Below are positions 1-6,212 of a DNA stretch of 6,523 nucleotides, piece after piece. This DNA is from Pseudomonadota bacterium. GTDB lineage: Bacteria; Pseudomonadota; Gammaproteobacteria; Burkholderiales; Casimicrobiaceae. Each line of letters begins with the position of its first letter. Position 1 is the first letter of the stretch. The translations under genes were made by a program, and so were the position numbers. The notes below the pieces were generated by a model, which was not told the origin of the DNA, did no database searches, and saw only the letters and a list, made by a program, of their open reading frames with translations. The stretch spans positions 1-6,523 of the forward strand of contig JAKPSO010000688.1 in NCBI GenBank assembly GCA_029571495.1. The letters are read 5' to 3'.

Positions 1-1
1 C

Positions 2-274
2 ACCCTAACCATTGGATTCGACGGCGGAAACGCTCTCTCAAGCGCCACCGCGACGCGACAACTTCGCCATGTGAATGGAAGTGACTCGATGTCGTACGCG
101 TTGTATCAGGACGCGACACTGACTGCCGCATGGGGAAACGCCATGATTGGAACGGGAAGAACGGTTGCGGTAGCAAACGCGGCGTCAGCGTTTATCTACG
201 GTGTCGTGCCAGCCGCGCAAGACGTTCGATTCGGCGAATATCGTGATTCGCTCTCTGTTGTCGTGATGCCATGA
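2..274 (+). CDS. Spore coat U (SCPU) domain protein, secreted pilus subunit, C-terminal part
   Basis: The gene runs in from the left edge; the frame is open from base 2 and ends at TGA 272-274, leaving about 90 residues. They read as the C-terminal half of an SCPU domain: a TLTIGFDGG strand, then SYALYQDA, a WG pair, an YGVVPAAQ segment and a closing GEYRDSLSVVV strand. These match the family pattern of LxYxLYxDA, WG, and a final GxYxDxxxVxV strand. SCPU proteins are periplasm-exported subunits of chaperone/usher (Csu-type) pili that polymerise by donor-strand exchange. The signal peptide and N-terminal half lie outside the window. The stop overlaps the next gene's ATG, so the two are almost certainly co-transcribed. 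Family assignment is by pattern recognition; the role in adhesion or biofilm is inferred from the family. Confidence 0.85.
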   Translation, partial: TLTIGFDGGNALSSATATRQLRHVNGSDSMSYALYQDATLTAAWGNAMIGTGRTVAVANAASAFIYGVVPAAQDVRFGEYRDSLSVVVMP

Positions 275-750
275 ATGCCAAGTGCCTACAACGCGCGCTG
301 ATGACGGCTACGTTCTTTGCGGTCGCGTACTTTCCAAGCCTCGTGTCCGCGCAACAACGTGTAGGCAATCTCGACGTTTCCGTGTCGGTGGCTGTGCGTT
401 GCAAGCTGGAGTCGAACGGTGACATTGCATTGGGTTCGCTCGACCCAGCACACCCGGTAAATACCTTTGCTACGTCGGAAGTCCGCGTTGCGTGCACGCG
501 TGGTGCCGTGTATCGACTCAGCGTGGATAACGGTCGAAATTTCAACGGAGAGCGGCAAACGCGGCAAATGACGACCGCGCAAGGCGACAAGCTTCCGTAC
601 GCGCTCAGCGTTGAGGACAACGCGGGGCGCGGAAATGGATGGTTTCAGCCTGCGGTGATTCGGCTTTCAGCAAGTGTCAAGGGAGACGATTACGTTGACT
701 TGCCCGCGGGACAGTATCAAGACGTGATCCGCGTTACTGTTGAGTACTGA
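271..750 (+). CDS. Spore coat U (SCPU) domain protein, secreted pilus subunit
   Basis: A complete 159-residue protein. Residues 1-27 form a signal peptide (basic start, hydrophobic TATFFAVAYF core, cleavage expected after VSA at 27). The mature part is one SCPU domain: an early VSVSVAVRC strand, Cys44 and Cys75 placed to form the usual disulfide, YRLSVDNG near 81-88, a LPYALSVED strand, and a C-terminal GQYQDVIRVTVEY strand typical of the family. The ATG at 271 overlaps the upstream TGA as ATGA, and there is no clear Shine-Dalgarno before it, so translation is probably coupled to the preceding SCPU gene. Members are usually 150-180 residues, so the length is normal. It lacks the LYxDA and WG pair of its neighbour (it has SVED and GNGW instead), so the two subunits are diverged and not a recent duplicate. 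A structural pilin or tip subunit is the likely role. Confidence 0.87.
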   Translation: MNAKCLQRALMTATFFAVAYFPSLVSAQQRVGNLDVSVSVAVRCKLESNGDIALGSLDPAHPVNTFATSEVRVACTRGAVYRLSVDNGRNFNGERQTRQMTTAQGDKLPYALSVEDNAGRGNGWFQPAVIRLSASVKGDDYVDLPAGQYQDVIRVTVEY

Positions 751-751
751 C

Positions 752-780
752 GCCGTCTTGGCTCTGTCCGCTGAGACGGC
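752..780 (+). terminator. Hairpin after the SCPU operon, possible terminator
   Basis: Two bases after the TGA of the second SCPU gene, GCCGTCT (752-758) pairs perfectly with AGACGGC (774-780). Two G-U wobbles and two further G-C pairs extend the stem to 11 pairs around a 7-nt loop at 763-769. The position directly after the last pilus gene suits a transcription terminator. No T-tract follows, so it is not a classical intrinsic terminator; it might act with Rho or as an mRNA 3'-end stabiliser. Confidence 0.5.
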
Positions 781-835
781 CGTGCTAGAGCTCGCGACCG
801 CGAGCCGCGCCGCCGCCCGCTGATAAGCTTTCGCC

Positions 836-1513
836 ATGCACTACTCTGGCAAACCAGCAGTCTTTGAAGACTCGACGATCCACGGCGCGGCCTCCGGCGC
901 GGAACTTTTCATCGTGGAGGGCGACTCTGCTTCTGGCGCAGTCGCTAACGTGCGCGACGCCACGCGACAAGCGGTGTTGCCAATGCAAGGGAAGCCGCTC
1001 AATGCGCTCAAGGCCAGCGGCGCGCGGGTGGTGGAATATCCGCTGTTCAAACAACTCTCCGACGCGCTGGGCGTCGCGCCGACGGACATTGAATCAGGCG
1101 AAGTGGGCGACATCACCCAGCGACGTTTTGAGCGTGTGATGCTCTTGTTCGACCCGGACGCCGACGGCATCCATTCCGGCGTGCTGATGCTCATGTATTT
1201 CTATCGCTGGATGCGACCGTTGCTCGCCGTTGGCGCGGTGTGGATGGTGCGACCGCCGCTTTACGTGCTCACCGTCACCGAGAACGGCAACACATTGCAC
1301 GCCTACTCACCCGACCACGCCGCGCGCATCCTCTCGGAACTCAAACGACGCGGCCACACGAATGTGCAATCACATCACCATCGCGGACTTGCCAGCATCG
1401 ACGCCGCACTGCTGGCATCGAGTTGCCTAGCGCCGCTAACGCGCAAAGCGGACGTGATGACGGTCGCCGATGCGGAGGACGCGATACAGGTGTTTGCCTC
1501 GGTGCCCGAATAG
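836..1513 (+). CDS. Stand-alone TOPRIM protein resembling the C-terminal half of GyrB/ParE
   Basis: A 225-residue protein resembling type IIA topoisomerase B subunits from the TOPRIM domain onward. Residues 26-32 (IVEGDSA) match the GyrB VEGDSAGG motif with catalytic Glu28. QAVLPMQGKPLNALKA (45-60) matches the QAILPLxGKxLNVEKA region. FDPDADGIH (105-113) preserves the DxDxDG metal site as Asp106, 108 and 110. FYRWMRPL and RPPLYVL follow as in GyrB. The end (HRGLASID to DAIQVFASV) resembles the YKGLGEM tail but is degraded, and the usual final PRRxFIxxN segment is absent. The GHKL ATPase and transducer domains are missing, and in-frame TGA TAA at 821-826 exclude an upstream extension. No good Shine-Dalgarno precedes the ATG. 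Tandem stops TAG TGA close the gene. It could be a functional nicking/DNA-binding protein working with a separate partner, or a decaying gyrB-like fragment; the intact acidic residues favour function. Confidence 0.8.
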   Translation: MHYSGKPAVFEDSTIHGAASGAELFIVEGDSASGAVANVRDATRQAVLPMQGKPLNALKASGARVVEYPLFKQLSDALGVAPTDIESGEVGDITQRRFERVMLLFDPDADGIHSGVLMLMYFYRWMRPLLAVGAVWMVRPPLYVLTVTENGNTLHAYSPDHAARILSELKRRGHTNVQSHHHRGLASIDAALLASSCLAPLTRKADVMTVADAEDAIQVFASVPE

Positions 1514-1517
1514 TGAA

Positions 1518-1724
1518 CTAGTTAACGAACAGGCCGCCCGCCTCTTTTTCCGTACGCACTCGCAGCGCCGCACCCCGAGCGCGAGTGGCGACGTACTCCG
1601 TCGTTATCGCGCCTCTGCTGAACCCAAACAATGCCCGTGCCACCATGAAGCCATCAAACGCTGGAACCACTTCGTCGCAAACCCACTTTTTCTCGATAGG
1701 AAAACTTGCGTCGGCCGGCGTCAA
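1518..1724 (-). pseudogene. In-frame remnant of a third dockerin-like repeat behind the TGA of the large hydrolase gene
   Basis: The frame of the large upstream gene stays open for 68 codons after its TGA (1725-1727) and closes at TAG (1518-1520). The segment PAFDGFMVARALFGFSRGAI closely matches the two dockerin-like repeats inside the large protein (DGLILVRSMLGMTGDAL and DGILLVRSLLGYRGAAL). The preceding calcium-loop part is not recognisable. The last residues before the TGA, CGLNVE, resemble the CDLDVD that opens the first repeat, so a third repeat may once have been continuous and been broken by a short insertion or rearrangement carrying the stop. Alternatives are a leftover 3' end of a deleted paralogue, or a rare TGA read-through extension. 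A separate TTG start at 1724 is possible but has no supporting ribosome-binding site. Its TAG is only 4 bp from the convergent TOPRIM gene's stop. Confidence 0.5.
1579..1612. other. Imperfect inverted repeat between convergent genes
   Basis: GCGCGA (1579-1584) pairs with TCGCGC (1607-1612), and inside it CGACG (1589-1593) pairs with CGTCG (1599-1603) around a 5-nt loop; an asymmetric internal loop separates the two stems. It lies between the convergent TOPRIM and hydrolase genes and could slow transcription from either side. It has no T-tract and lies in a GC-rich coding-like stretch, so it may be chance. Confidence 0.22.
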
Positions 1725-4700
1725 TCATTCAACATTCAACCCACAAGCAGCCTTCATGTAGCTAAGCGTTTCGCTGACTGATCTTTGCGCGGTGGTGCTC
1801 ACTGCTCCAATCGATAATGCGGCTCCTCGATATCCCAGCAGAGAACGCACCAGCAGAATTCCATCCATCGACGGCAACGTGTTCGTATCTCCATCAAAAT
1901 CCAACAATCCAGATGACACGAGCGAAGCTGCGCGCGCAGCTATCGCCTGCCGTTGCACAGGGGAAGGAATGGTAGAAATTCCTGTGAACAGCGCATCTCC
2001 GGTCATACCCAACATAGATCGAACGAGAATCAATCCGTCAATGTGTGCCGACAGAATGCCGTCGGCGTCCACATCGAGATCGCAAGCAACGGGACGCTGT
2101 CGGCCAAGGCGAACATTCGAAATCTCAACACTCACAGGCTGCCCGTCAACACTGTCAGAGCGGAACGCGATCCGGTGCTCTCCGACGGCAAGCTCGGGCA
2201 TCGCAATGTTTGCCACACGGACTAGGCCCGCCGACGACGTTGCAGGCCCGACGTGAACCAAAGTGTCGTCGACGAATACTGCTAGCTGGCTCTCTGCGCC
2301 ATCGACGAACTGAAAGTCGAAGCTCAGTAAATTCGCGACCTCACCAACATGGAAGCGCACAGAAAACCAACCCGACACAGCAGAATCGTCCGTGGCACTT
2401 ACCGTTCGTTTTGCAATTTTCGATTGCGCGTTGAGCAGAGTTGAGCGGCAAGCAAGACTAACGCCTCGAACGTCTGACAAGAACGCTGGCGTGGTCCCTG
2501 CCACGCCCCCGAGTACGCAACTACTCGCCGCTGACGGCACAAAGGTTCCAGAGCCTGTCAAAAAATCGTGCCATGCGGCTTGGACGGAAACAATACCGTC
2601 TGCAATGGTCTCAGTCAGGTAGACGGTTGCGCGCTGCGACAGGGCGTACGCGTCGAGTGGCGAATAGGGAATCGCCGTATCTTTCATCATGTCGCCGAAC
2701 GCCAAATCTGGTGACGGTGATCGCAATATGGTCGTCAAGGCCCCGGGCGGATAAAGCGCTCGCTGATTGGCCAAAAATTGCGCGGCATCCGTAGGAACGG
2801 TTGGGTGATTCTCAAGGCTTAGCGACAGCCCTCGCGGTTCGCCAGATGAGCGGGTTAGACAAGTTGTCGGATTTTCTCCATCGGGGCGAATCACGCCACC
2901 AGCGCTCTCGATGTAGCAATGGTAGGGCCATGCGTGGTTTCTGGACATCCCCTCCGAAACACCAGGTATGTCGCCTGCCAAAAATCGAACGTCAAAATTG
3001 TGAGCGTTTAACAACTGTCGATTGGTGAGACCGGGCTCGAAGGGCACGCCGATGCAAAAACTGTCGCCCAGTGCACAAAACTTCTTCGTGAAGAACAGCG
3101 GACGCGAGTCAACATAATGCTCAGCCCATGTTGCTTCCTTCCCATAGGTACAACTGATCGACCAGCAAAATGCATCAAGAAAAGTGTTGTGAACAAGCGG
3201 TGGTGGGGTGATATTCGACTTGACACTTTGGGTAAGCTGATCAACAAATCCAGCTCCCGCGCTATGTCCTATCGCGTGGATGAAGTCATACTTGAGCGCG
3301 GCCGATTTAAGAATCCAGCCGATCTCGTTTCCGAGCCCCTTTGCGTGTTCAAGCGCTTGTGTCGGGAGAAGGAGCGAGGCCTTCTCACCGCCCGATACGG
3401 CATCGAAATCGAAAAGCGAGAGGGCATTGTCTAGTAGTGCGTCGAGGGAACTGATTCCGGCGCGGGGTGCCCAGTTAACTGCGACGACCCTCCACCCATT
3501 GCTACCTTCGCAGTATCGACTAATCCCGACTTCCCCACGAATATCCAACCCAGTGTCTTGGATAGTTCCTCCGACTTTGCTACATATGAGTGCGACGAGG
3601 CGATTTGGCCAAGCGTCAGCGTCTGAATTCCAACCGTGCGTGACGACAATGAGTTTCTGATTGCTGGCAGTCGGCGTCAGCCGATTCATCCATTTCAGTT
3701 CTGATCCCCACACTGGACCGAGCGTCACCGTGGTTGAAACATCAGCGATTGCAGGTTGGTCAGTCAAGGCGTTGTTCAAAACCGCACCCATACCCCCACC
3801 ACGCACCAATCGAACGCCTCGCGTTGCTCCGGGGTCGATGGCCGAGGTCACGATGCCGTCTGTCGCATCCATGTACCAGTTCGGTGTTGAACTCCACAGC
3901 GTTGTTGAATGCGAGTTGGGGAAGACGTCGGGATGTGTCACGGGGTCGTAGCAGCGGCGGTCTGCGGTGCTTTCTAGTTCCTTAATGTTCGGTAAGCGCC
4001 AATCCGCAGCCCCGGCGAACGCAGCCGTGTCTGCCGTTTGCAATGCGGTTTGCCAATTCATTGGTGTAGCGTCGCCAGCGCATGTGGTGCCGGTCCATGT
4101 TTGGCCGACATAGCAGCGTGCCCAAATCAGCTGAGTGTCGATGTTACGGGCCGTACCGTTGGCGAGCGGCAGCCAATTTCTCTGCGAAAACTCTGTTGCA
4201 ATATTTGGCGCACATATCGGGAAACGATCAGGCAATCGTGTGTACGCCGCTTTAGCGTCCCCGCCTTTCACTAAGCGAATAGCGAACGCGTTGCTCGCAT
4301 CCTGTGTTGCCGCGACACCATCGTTGAAATTCACAGCCCACGTCGGCGTGGACGTCCACATCAGCGACTCGGGGTGATCGGGGAAAAATTCGCCATTGAT
4401 TGCCGGAGCGAAACACTGTCGATCCGTCAAGCTTTCAAGTTCCTTCACATTGGGTAAGCGCCATCCTTGCGCACGTTGCGCGTCCGCGTATAAAAGCGCA
4501 GCGGCCCAATCGAGTGTCGTCGCATTCCCGGTGCAGCGACCACCTGTGTACGTCTGCCCCACAGCGCAGCGCGTCCACGTTAGGCCGGTGGATGAATCAG
4601 TAACCGTGTTGTCGGGATTCGCCACAAGTGAATTTGCTGGGCGGCTTTGCGGGATGTTGGCGTTACAGGTTGCACTGTTGCCTGCGCCCGGTGTGTATTC

Positions 4701-5189
4701 GCTCACGGCATTCGGCACCGAAGACTTGACATAACGCACTGCAAGTAGCGCTGACGAGGATGTCTGCGTTAATGGTGTTCCATCCGCAAAATCAACCGAC
4801 CAAATCGGTGTTGACGACCATGCAACATGATTCGGTTGCCCGGCAAAAGCGACAGTGTTCAACGCGGGTTGCACACATTCGCGCGCGACCAACGACTCAA
4901 GCTCTTTGATATTCGGCAGTCGCCATCCGCTAGGCGCGGATTGCAATGCGCCTTGCCATGTCAACGCGTCAGGCGTGCCCGTGCACCCCGCGCCGTTCCA
5001 TGACTGACCGGCGAGACATCGTTTCCACGTGAGCAAGGTACTGCTGTCGACTATTTCGCCCGGTACTGCGGTCGTCCAAATGGAATCGCTCTGCGGGATG
5101 TCCGAGCGGCAGGTTTGAGCATTCGCGACTGAACTTGCCGTCGAAAAACAACACGCAAGTAGCAACGTCCGAAGTGCTGGCGCAAGCAC
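1725..5189 (-). CDS. Secreted multidomain protein: three DUF1566 units, alpha/beta-hydrolase, beta-domain, dockerin-like tail
   Basis: A protein of 1154 residues. Residues 1-25 are a signal peptide (LLLACCF core, cleavage after ANA or AQ). Residues 26-466 are three DUF1566 (Lcl C-terminal, PF07603-like) units, each with TWxRC, WRLPN(I/V)KELES and W(S/T)STPxW. Residues about 510-770 are an alpha/beta-hydrolase: oxyanion strand IVVTHGW (514-520), nucleophile elbow GHSAG with Ser643, possible acid Asp672 and probable His752 in NHAWPY, which suggests a lipase or esterase. Residues 771-930 are unassigned. Residues 937-1029 look like a beta-sandwich (VFVDDTLVHV). Residues 1036-1130 carry two dockerin-like EF-hand repeats. 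The GTG start at 5189 gives a good signal peptide, and an in-frame TAG at 5214-5216 limits alternatives. It begins 4 nt after the stop of the upstream DUF1566 gene, suggesting one operon. Substrate and partner are unknown; DUF1566 units probably bind something extracellular. Confidence 0.85.
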   Translation of the reverse strand: MLAPALRTLLLACCFSTASSVANAQTCRSDIPQSDSIWTTAVPGEIVDSSTLLTWKRCLAGQSWNGAGCTGTPDALTWQGALQSAPSGWRLPNIKELESLVARECVQPALNTVAFAGQPNHVAWSSTPIWSVDFADGTPLTQTSSSALLAVRYVKSSVPNAVSEYTPGAGNSATCNANIPQSRPANSLVANPDNTVTDSSTGLTWTRCAVGQTYTGGRCTGNATTLDWAAALLYADAQRAQGWRLPNVKELESLTDRQCFAPAINGEFFPDHPESLMWTSTPTWAVNFNDGVAATQDASNAFAIRLVKGGDAKAAYTRLPDRFPICAPNIATEFSQRNWLPLANGTARNIDTQLIWARCYVGQTWTGTTCAGDATPMNWQTALQTADTAAFAGAADWRLPNIKELESTADRRCYDPVTHPDVFPNSHSTTLWSSTPNWYMDATDGIVTSAIDPGATRGVRLVRGGGMGAVLNNALTDQPAIADVSTTVTLGPVWGSELKWMNRLTPTASNQKLIVVTHGWNSDADAWPNRLVALICSKVGGTIQDTGLDIRGEVGISRYCEGSNGWRVVAVNWAPRAGISSLDALLDNALSLFDFDAVSGGEKASLLLPTQALEHAKGLGNEIGWILKSAALKYDFIHAIGHSAGAGFVDQLTQSVKSNITPPPLVHNTFLDAFCWSISCTYGKEATWAEHYVDSRPLFFTKKFCALGDSFCIGVPFEPGLTNRQLLNAHNFDVRFLAGDIPGVSEGMSRNHAWPYHCYIESAGGVIRPDGENPTTCLTRSSGEPRGLSLSLENHPTVPTDAAQFLANQRALYPPGALTTILRSPSPDLAFGDMMKDTAIPYSPLDAYALSQRATVYLTETIADGIVSVQAAWHDFLTGSGTFVPSAASSCVLGGVAGTTPAFLSDVRGVSLACRSTLLNAQSKIAKRTVSATDDSAVSGWFSVRFHVGEVANLLSFDFQFVDGAESQLAVFVDDTLVHVGPATSSAGLVRVANIAMPELAVGEHRIAFRSDSVDGQPVSVEISNVRLGRQRPVACDLDVDADGILSAHIDGLILVRSMLGMTGDALFTGISTIPSPVQRQAIAARAASLVSSGLLDFDGDTNTLPSMDGILLVRSLLGYRGAALSIGAVSTTAQRSVSETLSYMKAACGLNVE
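1773..2084 (-). repeat. Two dockerin-like EF-hand repeats at the C-terminus of the large hydrolase
   Basis: Residues 1036-1064 (CDLDVDADG, then IDGLILVRSMLGMTG) and 1095-1123 (LLDFDGD, then MDGILLVRSLLGYRG) are two copies of the D-rich loop plus helix seen in dockerin type I-like tails. Each keeps DG before a helix with VRSxLG. The Asp-rich loops suggest calcium binding. A third, broken copy lies past the stop codon. Family identity is by pattern only. Confidence 0.7.
2880..3662 (-). other. Alpha/beta-hydrolase (lipase/esterase-like) domain within the large secreted protein
   Basis: Residues 510-770 of the large protein. KLIVVTHGWNSD gives the HG oxyanion strand, GWRVVAVNW the next beta strand, and FIHAIGHSAGAGFVDQL the nucleophile elbow with Ser643 followed by its helix. 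NTFLDAF offers Asp672 as acid and SRNHAWPYHCY offers His752 (or His757) as base. A cysteine-rich insert at 675-712 lies between acid and base, as expected of an exported, disulfide-stabilised enzyme. The substrate cannot be read from the sequence. Confidence 0.75.
3792..5114 (-). repeat. Three tandem DUF1566 units in the large secreted protein
   Basis: Units at about residues 26-173, 174-324 and 325-466. Each starts with a Cys and an (N/D)I motif (CRSDIPQS, CNANIPQS, CAPNIATE), then (T/I)WxRCxxGQ, a second Cys, a W..AL helix, WRLPN(I/V)KELES, RxC, W(S/T)STPxW and an (I/V)R(L/Y)VK/RG end. The WRLPN tryptophans (89, 243, 397) and the STP-motif tryptophans (124, 278, 432) are each spaced exactly 154 residues apart, so the unit including its linker was duplicated as a block. 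The copies have since diverged. Confidence 0.85.
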
Positions 5190-5193
5190 AGCG

Positions 5194-5940
5194 CTACGAA
5201 CCCGAAACGAGAACTACTGCTGGTTCGGCAGTCATTTTGGGCTTTCCTGTGAGAATGCCCGTGCAGCTTCCATTGGGGTTCGTGTAAGGCGCGCCAATCC
5301 AAACTACTAATGCTTGACTGCTGTCAGTAACCGAAGTTTGGTTGGTCCAGAAAACGGTGTTCGGCCAAGTAAATATCTGATCGATATACGTGGCGGGGCA
5401 TCCCGATCCTACTGAAAAAGTTATCACGGAAAGTAGTTCGCGCACAGACGGGAGGCGCCAATTGGTGCGCCCACAGTAACCGAGGGAATTCAAGTGCGAA
5501 ACGTGCCCCATGGCACCGATCCCGGGATTGCCGCCGTTGGTGTTTGGATTTGGATCTCCCCAATGAACCGGAGCGTTATAGGAAATGCTCCAAACCAGAT
5601 TCGTCGCATTGTCTCGAACACATCCGTACAAACTTGGCGAAGGGCCAGTGTTTGCCGGCAATGAGGAGGGCGGAAGTTCCGCACCATCCGTCTGGCTGAG
5701 CTTTGTAAAGTCAAAACCCTTAATGCGAATTGAGTTGCCCCCTGCTGATTGAAAAATCGACGCACTAGCCGCTACATCTCGACCGTAACGAGCGTCTTGA
5801 CCCGGGTGTGTCGTTCGGACCGTACTGCACGGCACAACTTGTGTTCCGTCCGAGCAGTCCGTAACACCAGTGTCATTTAACGGTCGCGCGCTTAGCTGAA
5901 CCGTCGAAGCAAGAAAAATTAGAACCGCACTGGTTCGCAT
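5194..5940 (-). CDS. Secreted DUF1566 (Lcl C-terminal domain) protein
   Basis: From the chosen ATG at 5940 the protein has 248 residues and starts with a clear signal peptide: MRTSAVLIFLASTVQLSA, cleaved before RPLNDTG. The frame is open further: an ATG at 5967 adds nine residues and still gives a good signal peptide, while the ATG at 6096 gives 300 residues with a 52-residue extension that would bury the signal, so I favour an internal start. None has a convincing Shine-Dalgarno. The mature part has an exported, disulfide-type N-terminus (DCSDGTQVVPC) and one DUF1566 domain: NLVWS, a glycine/asparagine-rich loop, NWRLPSVRELLSV, VFWTNQTSV and a final AVVLVSG strand. It differs strongly from the three units of the next gene. 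The TAG is 4 nt from the GTG of the large hydrolase gene, so both are likely on one transcript and exported together. Biochemical function is unknown. Confidence 0.78.
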   Translation of the reverse strand: MRTSAVLIFLASTVQLSARPLNDTGVTDCSDGTQVVPCSTVRTTHPGQDARYGRDVAASASIFQSAGGNSIRIKGFDFTKLSQTDGAELPPSSLPANTGPSPSLYGCVRDNATNLVWSISYNAPVHWGDPNPNTNGGNPGIGAMGHVSHLNSLGYCGRTNWRLPSVRELLSVITFSVGSGCPATYIDQIFTWPNTVFWTNQTSVTDSSQALVVWIGAPYTNPNGSCTGILTGKPKMTAEPAVVLVSGS

Positions 5941-6130
5941 GAATCCGCACCGCAAAAAGCTGGACATACCTTGCAATTCACACCCCAATTCCGTCGATAA
6001 ATGAGCGTTCACAACCCAACGTGTACGGGCAAAGCCTAACGCGAGCGCAAATATTGCGCAAGTCTGTGGAGTAACACGAACACTCTCTGTGCGCATTTAC
6101 GGCTTATCTCGACCAGCACGGAATGCCCCA

Positions 6131-6157
6131 GTGGACAACATCGTATTAACGTGGACA
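6131..6157. repeat. Short direct repeat GTGGACA, 20-bp period
   Basis: GTGGACA occurs at 6131-6137 and 6151-6157, exactly 20 bp apart, in the non-coding gap before the DUF1566 genes. Two sites about two helical turns apart could bind a regulator of that operon, but seven bases is short and chance is possible. Confidence 0.2.
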
Positions 6158-6170
6158 CCGTGAAGCGGTG
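6156..6170. other. Small hairpin in the gap between the PIN toxin and DUF1566 genes
   Basis: CACCG (6156-6160) and CGGTG (6166-6170) form a perfect 5-bp stem with a TGAAG loop. It lies about 43 nt downstream of the toxin gene's stop on the minus strand. No T-tract follows in either direction, so termination is uncertain. The rest of 5941-6212 shows no promoter that I could defend. Confidence 0.25.
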
Positions 6171-6212
6171 CATTTCATGACCAATGCTGGTGCAATTGAG
6201 CCACCGACAGAT

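Noticed and set aside
192..620. 142-residue open frame on the minus strand opposite the SCPU genes
   Set aside because: It is antisense to two clearly recognisable SCPU coding regions, has no signature motifs, and reads as a shadow of their codon bias.
758..790. Possible promoter (TTGGCT and TGCTAG-like elements) before the TOPRIM gene
   Set aside because: With a 17-bp spacer the -10 position reads CGTGCT, so the elements do not form a consistent sigma70 pair, and they overlap the terminator-like hairpin.
841..1194. 117-residue minus-strand frame opposite the TOPRIM gene
   Set aside because: The plus-strand frame carries the GyrB-type motifs across this whole stretch; the opposite frame is explained by codon composition.
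1518..1724. TGA recoded as an amino acid throughout the organism
   Set aside because: The SCPU genes and the PIN toxin gene all end at TGA at expected family boundaries, so TGA is a normal stop here; only local read-through remains possible.
1792..2256. 154-residue open frame on the plus strand inside the large hydrolase gene
   Set aside because: It is antisense to the dockerin-like and beta-domain region, is low in hydrophobic core pattern and matches no family I recognise.
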